Shown piece after piece: positions 13,568 through 19,316 of a stretch of 19,316 bases of DNA. The stretch's first letter is position 1, and each line of letters begins with the position of its first letter. Made by a program: the position numbers and the translations under genes. Under the pieces are notes generated by a model. The model saw only the letters and a program-made list of their open reading frames with translations, was not told the origin of the DNA and did no database searches. The DNA is from Chitinophaga pinensis (GTDB taxonomy: Bacteria; Bacteroidota; Bacteroidia; Chitinophagales; Chitinophagaceae), in NCBI GenBank assembly GCA_943331145.2, contig CALQKL020000015.1, positions 1 to 19,316 of the forward strand, written 5' to 3'.

Positions 13568-15367
13568 CTAAAAGTAATTCACGTAACCGAAATGTAATTT
13601 AGAGGCCTCTCTAAAATTAAATGCTTCGTTTTGCTTCAGCCCTAAAGAATAACTCAAATTTAATAACCCATTTTTTGTTTCAAATACCATCCCTACCCCA
13701 ATCGATTTGTATTGTTCATTTTGCTTGATTTTAGAATATACCGTTTTAACAAATCCCCAATCTCCAAAGAATGATAAATAAGCGTTTAATCCCAATATGA
13801 TTCGATATTCGGATGTAAATACAGCGTAATTTTTTGCATAAATACTTTCTTCATTAAATCCCCTTAATGTTTTGAATCCACCTATTTGAAACAATTCGTT
13901 TCTAAATAAATTAGGGCTGTTCATAAAACCTCCTTTTAATGATGTTTTCAAAACGGTAAACTTGGATAATTTAAAATAATGGGCATAAGCTACCTTAAGT
14001 TTTATTTGGTATGTTTTTAATTTCAAAGAATCATATAGCGACGTGTACGGGTAACGGCTATCTTTTATTTCTAAAATCTTATTGTTTCTTATAATTGTTT
14101 TCGTTCCAGCTTGGGCTGTTATATCAAGTTCAGATCCGGTTTGTGGATTCATTTTATAATTCGTGGTATTCCATTCCATGTTCAAACCGAGGTTTGTATT
14201 TTTTATATCCAAATTAATGGGGAGCGATTTTTGCAATTTTATCTTTGTGGTATCAATGGCGCCAGAAAGCAATTTATTATTTTGCCATTGTAAAAATATT
14301 TTTCCTTTTTGATTGGTTGTTTGTAAAAATTGCAACCCCAATTGTGCATTTATTTGAATGAAATTTGAATCTTTTTTAAACAATTCAAATAAGCAATCTG
14401 TGCCTAATGAAGAGCGAAATATGAAGGGTTGATTGTAATTCAATATCAAGCGTGGAGAAGCAGGTTGTAATTGTTGCCATTTTAAAATAATATTTTCTCC
14501 CGAAGAAAAATTGTTCTTTAAATCCAAATTAAAATCTCCAGTTAATTGTAATTTTTGATTGTTATTAGTTGCTGGTTGCAATCCTATTAAAAAATTTATT
14601 TGACTAGACTTTTTCTTCTTAAGATATAGATTTAAGATAGAACCAGATCCCAACATTGTTAAATCTGATGGCTGAACAACTTGTATAAAACTCAACTCAG
14701 ACAAACGCTTATCTACTTTTTGAAGTTTTAATTTGTTGTAATTACTGCCATTTTCAATTTGAAGATGTTTGTTGAAAAAATAAGTTTTTACATCAGGTTC
14801 TCCAAACACACGAATGCTATCAATGAAATATTGATTCCCTTTGTCTACAAATAATCGTGCGCCAACTTGATCATTTATGATAGAAATGCTATCAATTTCA
14901 ACAACAGCAAATGGATAGCCGATGCTCATATAAAACTGTAATAGTTTTTGTTGTAGTTGTTGTAATTGAGATAAATTAATTGATTTCCTTTTTTTTACCA
15001 ATCGATCAAAACCAACTATTTCATTTGCCGCCTGGTCAATATTTGTGGTTTTAAGATTGATTAATTGATACTTTAACCCTGTAAATAAAAAAACCGTTAC
15101 TGATGAATCATTGTAGAGAACACTATCAATTGAAGCAGCTGAAAAGCCTTTATTTATCAATAATGAAGGTATGGTTTGGATGTATTTTTTTGCAAGTGAT
15201 GATGATGAAAACGTAGTTTGAAAATTATGATTTATTCCTGTGCTGTCAATGTTTTTAAAAATTACTTTGAATGATTTATTCTCTTGAGCAATTGTTGAAA
15301 ACCCAATAAAAAAAAGCCCAATAAAAAACAACGACGTTAAGTTTATGGGATTAGGTTTAAATTGCAT
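13568..15367 (-). CDS. BamA/TamA-like outer-membrane protein with POTRA-type N-terminus
   Basis: The 599-residue precursor has a signal peptide cleaved near residue 27 (FSTIA/Q). The periplasmic part (about 30-250) contains at least one POTRA-like beta-alpha-alpha-beta unit at about 178-250, beginning QYFIDSIRVFGEPDV. The preceding segment (about 100-175) may form another, ending FVDKG. The C-terminal half (about 255-599) is a predicted 16-stranded-type barrel of the Omp85/D15 superfamily. It has the superfamily's GGFKTLRGF motif (496-504), expected on the barrel-plugging loop, and ends with the aromatic C-terminus HFGYVNYF. It is shorter than BamA (fewer POTRA domains), so a TamA-like or accessory translocation role is more likely than the essential insertase. 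It is the first gene of a - strand operon with the DUF4271 and HemD-like genes, and divergent from hemW. Confidence 0.88.
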   Translation of the reverse strand: MQFKPNPINLTSLFFIGLFFIGFSTIAQENKSFKVIFKNIDSTGINHNFQTTFSSSSLAKKYIQTIPSLLINKGFSAASIDSVLYNDSSVTVFLFTGLKYQLINLKTTNIDQAANEIVGFDRLVKKRKSINLSQLQQLQQKLLQFYMSIGYPFAVVEIDSISIINDQVGARLFVDKGNQYFIDSIRVFGEPDVKTYFFNKHLQIENGSNYNKLKLQKVDKRLSELSFIQVVQPSDLTMLGSGSILNLYLKKKKSSQINFLIGLQPATNNNQKLQLTGDFNLDLKNNFSSGENIILKWQQLQPASPRLILNYNQPFIFRSSLGTDCLFELFKKDSNFIQINAQLGLQFLQTTNQKGKIFLQWQNNKLLSGAIDTTKIKLQKSLPINLDIKNTNLGLNMEWNTTNYKMNPQTGSELDITAQAGTKTIIRNNKILEIKDSRYPYTSLYDSLKLKTYQIKLKVAYAHYFKLSKFTVLKTSLKGGFMNSPNLFRNELFQIGGFKTLRGFNEESIYAKNYAVFTSEYRIILGLNAYLSFFGDWGFVKTVYSKIKQNEQYKSIGVGMVFETKNGLLNLSYSLGLKQNEAFNFREASKLHFGYVNYF

Positions 15368-15405
15368 GCGGTTTCTTAATTGTTTTTATTGTAAAACTAC
15401 AATCT

Positions 15406-16539
15406 TTGGCGGGTATTTATCTTCATATTCCATTTTGCAAACAAGCATGTACGTATTGTAATTTTCATTTTTCTACGAATTTGAGCAGAAAGTCCGAATT
15501 TTTGGATGCTTTATCAAAAGAGATTTGTCAACAAAATGATTTTATTGCTAAAGATGAGCTTATAGAAACCATTTATTTTGGAGGAGGCACGCCAAGTTTG
15601 TTGACCCCATTAGAATTGCAAAAAATTATTTCTTTATTGCATGATAATTTTCTGATTTCAAATAGTGTAGAAATTACTTTAGAAGCAAATCCTGATGACA
15701 TAAATCCAACTACATTAAAAACTTGGTTATCATTAGGTATTAACCGTTTAAGTTTGGGGGTACAATCATTTTCTGATGATGAACTACTTTGGATGAACCG
15801 CGCACACAATTCTAATCAATCATTAGAAAGCATCCAACAAATTATAGACGCGGGGTTTGATAATTATTCTGTGGACTTGATTTTTGGAAGTCCATTTTTA
15901 AGCAACGAAACGCTTGAAAAAAGTATTGAAATATTGTCAAGTTTAAATGTGCCACATATTTCATGTTATGCATTAACGGTGGAAGAAAAAACAGCATTGC
16001 ATCATTCCATAAAAAAGAAAAAATCACCTGAAATAAAAAGTGAAAAACAAGCAGAACAGTTTTTAATTTGTTCAGAAAAATTAACGCAATTGGGCTACGA
16101 GCATTATGAAATCAGCAACTATGCAAAGCCAGGAAAGCGAAGTAAACACAACAGCAGCTATTGGAAAGGAATGCCATATTATGGATTTGGACCATCGGCA
16201 CATGGGTTTAATGGAAAAAATATAAGAAAATGGAACATATCAGACAACATTTTATACAATCAGCGTGTCTTAAAAAATGAAAATAGTTTTGAAGTGGAAA
16301 TGCTAACTGAAACCCAACTTCTAAATGAATTCATAATGACATCCATAAGAACTATTGAAGGATTTAGGATTCAGGAAGTGAGCAATAAATTTGGTGTTGA
16401 GAAAGCAAAAGAATTAGAAGCAAAAATTAAAAATTTAAAGATTACAAATTATTTTCAAAATATTGATGACAATCAAATTGTATTGTCGCAATTGGGTAAA
16501 TTATATGCAGATGGTATTACTGCTGAATTATTTTTTTAA
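15406..16539 (+). CDS. hemW: Radical SAM haem chaperone HemW
   Basis: HemW is a radical SAM protein that binds haem and delivers it to haem proteins. It was long annotated as an oxygen-independent coproporphyrinogen oxidase. The 377-residue product starts AGIYLHIPFCKQACTYCNF. The CxxxCxxC cluster is C11/C15/C18. The residue two after the last Cys is Phe20, where true HemN has a fourth Cys, which favours HemW. Further motifs are YFGGGTPSLL (57-66), EANPDD (93-98), INRLSLGVQSF (112-122), and YEISNYAKPG followed by HNSSYWKGMPYYGFGPSAHG (about 248-267), then the HemW C-terminal domain. The start is TTG at 15406-15408. No ATG lies upstream in frame in the 38-bp gap, and the family normally starts MAGIY, so TTG is well supported. 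Confidence 0.95.
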   Translation: MAGIYLHIPFCKQACTYCNFHFSTNLSRKSEFLDALSKEICQQNDFIAKDELIETIYFGGGTPSLLTPLELQKIISLLHDNFLISNSVEITLEANPDDINPTTLKTWLSLGINRLSLGVQSFSDDELLWMNRAHNSNQSLESIQQIIDAGFDNYSVDLIFGSPFLSNETLEKSIEILSSLNVPHISCYALTVEEKTALHHSIKKKKSPEIKSEKQAEQFLICSEKLTQLGYEHYEISNYAKPGKRSKHNSSYWKGMPYYGFGPSAHGFNGKNIRKWNISDNILYNQRVLKNENSFEVEMLTETQLLNEFIMTSIRTIEGFRIQEVSNKFGVEKAKELEAKIKNLKITNYFQNIDDNQIVLSQLGKLYADGITAELFF

Positions 16540-16552
16540 AACGATTAAGCAT

Positions 16553-16560
16553 TACATTTG
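16553..16560 (+). promoter_or_regulatory. Bacteroidota -7 promoter element upstream of the outer-membrane barrel gene
   Basis: TACATTTG is an exact match to TAnnTTTG. It lies 14 bp after the hemW stop and 35 bp before the ATG at 16596, giving a predicted leader of about 28-30 nt. The -33 region is a T-tract (16531-16537) without a clear TTTG, so the match rests on the -7 element and position. Confidence 0.55.
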
Positions 16561-16595
16561 CCAACTAAAATTTTATATTTTAAATAAAAAATCAG

Positions 16596-17393
16596 ATGAA
16601 AAAAGTTATTTTAATGCTGTTGATGACAATTCCGTTTTTTGCATTTGCACAGAGCAATTCAAGAGACACAGTGATTCGGATTGAATTAGATCATAGCAAA
16701 TATGACAAACATAAGAAAAAAGCAAGCACTGAAAAAAACATCATTAAGTTCTCTCCAATGGGATTTTTAACAGGCGCATTCCCAATATACTATGAGCGTG
16801 TTGTAAACGATTTTTTTACGGTACAAACGGGTTTGGGTTTTACAAATAGAAACTATATAAGATCAGTCATTCAACAAGCTTCTGATAACAGCAACCTTAA
16901 TATCAATTATCCTTGGGATGTAAACTCAGCCATTACTGATAGAACTGAAGCACCTTTCTTTTTTGAATATCGGTCAGCGGCACCTGGATTTATGTTTTCT
17001 ATTCAACCACGTCTTTATTTTGAAAGCGATGCGCCAGATGGAGCTTATTTAGGCGTTTCATACGATTTTTATAGGTATAATTTCAAAACACCTCAAATGA
17101 GGTATGATTCCTTTTATAGTTTTAACTATACCCAACGTGGAGGAACTTTATTAAAAGAGCATGAAAATATTTCCGATTTAATGGCAACTTTTGGCTACCA
17201 TGATGTGTACGATCATTTAAGTGTTGATTATTCTATAGGCATGGGCATTAGAAATGTAAATGGGATGAAATACTATTTTGGGACAGAGTACGATGCAAAT
17301 TCAAATCAAATTGAAGCAGGTAAAGGTTTTGCAACTTACAAACAAACCACTTTTAATTTCAACTTAGGAATTAAAGTGGGATATCACTTTTAA
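16596..17393 (+). CDS. Predicted outer-membrane beta-barrel protein
   Basis: The 265-residue precursor has a clear signal peptide, MKKVILMLLMTIPFFAFA, cut before Gln19. A short charged linker (DHSKYDKHKKKAS) is followed from about residue 50 by amphipathic beta strands with a high aromatic content: IKFSPMGFLTGAFPIYYERV, FFTVQTGLGF, FMFSIQPRLYFES, GAYLGVSYDFYRYNF, LSVDYSIGMGIRNVNG and NFNLGIKVGYHF. The protein ends in Phe, as outer-membrane barrels usually do. This is a small 8-10-strand type barrel of the loosely defined DUF3575/OMP_b-brl type. No ligand or partner can be named. It appears to be a single-gene unit after hemW with its own -7 box, and it converges on gpsA with only 5 bp between the stop codons. 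Confidence 0.85.
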   Translation: MKKVILMLLMTIPFFAFAQSNSRDTVIRIELDHSKYDKHKKKASTEKNIIKFSPMGFLTGAFPIYYERVVNDFFTVQTGLGFTNRNYIRSVIQQASDNSNLNINYPWDVNSAITDRTEAPFFFEYRSAAPGFMFSIQPRLYFESDAPDGAYLGVSYDFYRYNFKTPQMRYDSFYSFNYTQRGGTLLKEHENISDLMATFGYHDVYDHLSVDYSIGMGIRNVNGMKYYFGTEYDANSNQIEAGKGFATYKQTTFNFNLGIKVGYHF

Positions 17394-17398
17394 TTGGG

Positions 17399-18412
17399 TT
17401 AAAACAAAATTTCTTCAATCCTTTTAAAGCCTTCTTCAGCAGGGATTTTATTCCACAAAATATTGTAGATGGTTTCTGCAATGGGCATATTTGCGTTAAT
17501 GTGTTTGTTGATGTTGTGAATACATCTGCTGGCGTTGTAACCTTCTGCAACCATATTCATTTCGAGTTGTGCAGATTTTACGGAATATCCTTTACCTATC
17601 ATGTTTCCAAAGGTTCGGTTGCGGCTAAATAAAGAATAACAAGTTACCAGCAAATCGCCTAGATATACAGAGGCGTTGTGATTATGAACAGTTGAATCAA
17701 CTTTAAATTCAACATTTGGCTTTCCCGATTTTGTTATAAATCGTGCCATTTCATCTGCACAATTTGCAATTAACACGCTCAAGAAATTATCTCCATAATC
17801 AAGTCCATGTGCAATACCTGCGCCTAAAGCATAAATGTTTTTTAATACAGCTGCGTATTGAACGCCATAGATATCATCGTTTGTAATTGTTTTGAGATAA
17901 TCGGTTTTGAAATATGCTGAAATTTCCTTTGTAGTATTTATATCAGTTCCTGAAAAAGTTAGATAAGACAATTTTTCTGCAGCTACTTCTTCGGCATGAC
18001 AAGGCCCCATCACAGAGAAATAGTTTGATAAAGGAACTTCAAAATTTTTACTCAAAAAATCATTTAATAAAATATCGATATCAGGCAAGATGCCTTTTAC
18101 TGCGGAAATAATTTTTTTTCCAGACAATGAATTTTTCGAAATCGTTGAAAATAGGTCAATGATATAAGCCGATGGGACCGCGATTAACAATACATCAGAT
18201 TTCGCAATAACTTCATTGATGTCTGCAGACAGGCTTAACTGATTCATATCGAACTTAGCAGAAGTAAGATATTGCGGATTATGCGCACGGACTTTAAATT
18301 GTGCTATCGCTTGTTCATTTCGGTTCCACCAATTAATGTGTTGACCATTATCTGTCAATATTTTCGCAAGGGCTGTTCCCCAGCTTCCGCTTCCTATTAT
18401 ACCAAAAGTCAT
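17399..18412 (-). CDS. gpsA: NAD(P)-dependent glycerol-3-phosphate dehydrogenase
   Basis: GpsA reduces dihydroxyacetone phosphate to sn-glycerol 3-phosphate, the backbone of membrane phospholipids, in the cytoplasm. The 337-residue length is typical. The N-terminal Rossmann domain shows GIIGSGSWGTALAK (4-17; glycines 7, 9 and 12), AVPSAY (78-83) and SAVKGI (103-108, Lys106). The C-terminal helical domain has YAAVLKNIYALGAGIAHGL (186-204), where Lys191 matches the catalytic lysine, then GDLLVTCYSLFSRNRTFG (252-269) and a closing helix ending RIEEILF. The start is ATG. It follows rnc by 79 bp on the same strand. No TAnnTTTG box is visible in that gap, so it may be transcribed together with rnc. 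Confidence 0.97.
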   Translation of the reverse strand: MTFGIIGSGSWGTALAKILTDNGQHINWWNRNEQAIAQFKVRAHNPQYLTSAKFDMNQLSLSADINEVIAKSDVLLIAVPSAYIIDLFSTISKNSLSGKKIISAVKGILPDIDILLNDFLSKNFEVPLSNYFSVMGPCHAEEVAAEKLSYLTFSGTDINTTKEISAYFKTDYLKTITNDDIYGVQYAAVLKNIYALGAGIAHGLDYGDNFLSVLIANCADEMARFITKSGKPNVEFKVDSTVHNHNASVYLGDLLVTCYSLFSRNRTFGNMIGKGYSVKSAQLEMNMVAEGYNASRCIHNINKHINANMPIAETIYNILWNKIPAEEGFKRIEEILF

Positions 18413-18491
18413 GTGTTGAATAAATAAATTTTAAAAAACAATGATTAAAGAATTTTAAAGAATCAAGTTTTATTCTAAATAATACATCAAG

Positions 18492-19205
18492 TTACGAAAG
18501 TCCAAGTTTTTCAACGGCCATTTGAGCTGCTAAATGACTTGCATCTTTTTTATTGAAACCTTTTGCTTGTGCAATAATTTGTCCATCAACAGTTGCTGCA
18601 ATGGTAAAAAGTCGACGGCCTTTATCTACAGATTCATTCAATGTTGCGAACTCAACAGATTTGCCATTTTTGCTTGCCCAACCGTACAATTTATTTTTGA
18701 TATTGATTTCGATATTTTCGAGATCATTGATAAATAAATGAGGTAAAATGATGTAATTCTCTACCCATTTTTGCGTTTTATTGTATCCTTTGTCTAGGAA
18801 AACTGCTCCTATCAATGCTTCTAACGTATTTCCAAAAATCTGAGAAATTTTAAGCGCGTGATCATTTTTATTGTACAAAGAGATTTTTTTGAGGCCCATT
18901 TTTAAAGCAATTTCATTGAGCTTCTGCCTGTTAACCATTTTGCTTCTCATTTCGGTTAAAAATCCTTCGTCTTTATAGGGATATTTTTTAAACAGATAAT
19001 GAGCAATTATTGAGCTAAGTACAGCATCTCCCAAGAACTCAAGTCTTTCGTTATTTTCTTCTGAAAACTCTTTAATTGATCTATGGCTTAGCGCAATTTT
19101 ATACAAATCAATATTCCCTGGAATGAATCCCAAGATATTTTTAAGCTGTTTTTTAAACGTGCTTTGCGCTTTATTGGAGGAGAAAAAATTAATTAGAAAT
19201 TGCAA
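18492..19205 (-). CDS. rnc: Ribonuclease III
   Basis: RNase III cuts double-stranded RNA during rRNA maturation and mRNA turnover. The 237-residue protein has the catalytic domain (about 20-155) with the signature ERLEFLGDAVL (53-63; Glu56 and Asp60 in the first metal site) and FGNTLEALIGAVFLDKG (124-140; Glu129 retained). A C-terminal double-stranded RNA-binding domain follows (about 167-237) with the final GFNKKDASHLAAQMAVEKLG helix. Asn126 stands where E. coli RNase III has Asp114. The start is taken as TTG (opposite strand of 19203-19205). An in-frame stop lies 27 bp upstream with no ATG in between, and the next Met is residue 86, inside the catalytic domain, so TTG (or a rarer ATT) must be used. 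The acpP-fabF pair that often precedes rnc is not inside the window. Confidence 0.96.
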   Translation of the reverse strand: MQFLINFFSSNKAQSTFKKQLKNILGFIPGNIDLYKIALSHRSIKEFSEENNERLEFLGDAVLSSIIAHYLFKKYPYKDEGFLTEMRSKMVNRQKLNEIALKMGLKKISLYNKNDHALKISQIFGNTLEALIGAVFLDKGYNKTQKWVENYIILPHLFINDLENIEINIKNKLYGWASKNGKSVEFATLNESVDKGRRLFTIAATVDGQIIAQAKGFNKKDASHLAAQMAVEKLGLS

Positions 19206-19283
19206 AATAAAAATTCTTGTTGTAAATCGAAATTATACTTTTCTTTTTTAAAAAGTTTGAATAATTCAAAGTAAACCGCATTT

Positions 19284-19316
19284 ATGAAAATTATGCAGAA
19301 TATTTTTTTACAATTA
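19284..19316 (+). CDS. Possible start of a divergent gene, cut by the window edge
   Basis: An ATG at 19284 opens a frame that runs to the end of the window without a stop. It gives 11 codons that begin Met-Lys-Ile-Met and turn hydrophobic, as at the start of a signal peptide. A near-consensus -7 box, AAAGTTTG (19252-19259; the first T of TAnnTTTG is replaced by A), lies at a suitable distance. The frame would be divergent from rnc. Eleven codons are too few for a family call, and chance is a real alternative. Confidence 0.25.
   Translation, partial: MKIMQNIFLQL

Noticed and set aside
15401..15408. AATCTTTG as a -7 box for hemW
   Set aside because: It overlaps the TTG start codon, so transcription would begin inside the conserved N-terminus of HemW.
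1..19316. CRISPR array, toxin-antitoxin pair, phage or transposon genes
   Set aside because: No direct-repeat/spacer pattern of CRISPR size, no transposase or integrase motif, and no unexplained pair of small overlapping genes was seen on either strand.

Overview
The window is an A+T-rich stretch of a Bacteroidota chromosome, probably a Chitinophagaceae/Sphingobacteriales-type relative, though the exact family is an inference. The pointers are a complete gldK-gldL-gldM-gldN block (type IX secretion/gliding core, known only from Bacteroidota), an ECF sigma factor overlapping a gene whose N-terminus looks like an anti-sigma segment and whose C-terminus looks like an outer-membrane barrel, a HemD-like/DUF4271 pair, and TAnnTTTG -7 promoter elements. 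No tRNA, rRNA, CRISPR array, transposase, integrase or phage gene is visible. Coding density is high and no gene-free stretch exceeds about 245 bp.

Left part (1-4630, + strand). The window opens inside the C-terminus of a haem-binding-domain protein. A 243-bp intergenic stretch follows, holding a C-rich heptamer tandem repeat (G-rich on the - strand) and two facing arrays of a 9-bp-period GTTCAA/TTGAAC repeat. Next comes a tight unit: ECF sigma factor, membrane/barrel protein (4-bp overlap), small lipoprotein, and uvrC, closed by a near-perfect bidirectional terminator.

Central part (4650-15367, all - strand). Reading in the direction of transcription: a BamA/TamA-like outer-membrane protein, a multi-pass DUF4271 membrane protein, a uroporphyrinogen-III synthase-like protein, a DUF255 thioredoxin-fold protein, then gldK, gldL, gldM and gldN. 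Gaps in the first four are 27-46 bp. A 178-bp gap with a consensus -7 box precedes gldK, so the secretion genes probably form their own transcription unit. GldL and GldM make the proton-driven inner-membrane motor, and GldK and GldN the periplasmic ring under the outer membrane. porP/sprF-like genes and gldJ are not in the window.

Right part (15406-19316). hemW is divergent from the BamA-like gene with only 38 bp between them. It is followed by a single outer-membrane barrel gene with its own consensus -7 box. That gene converges (5-bp gap) on gpsA, which follows rnc on the - strand. A divergent gene may begin at 19284, but only 11 codons are inside the window.

Most of the window is conserved housekeeping and T9SS machinery. 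I see no clearly new defence or mobile system. The most unusual non-coding signal is the compound repeat at 173-356. The most interesting protein-level signals are the sigma/membrane-barrel pair, a triple LxxLNxxY repeat in GldL, three genes with TTG starts, and an Asn replacing a usual metal-site Asp in RNase III.
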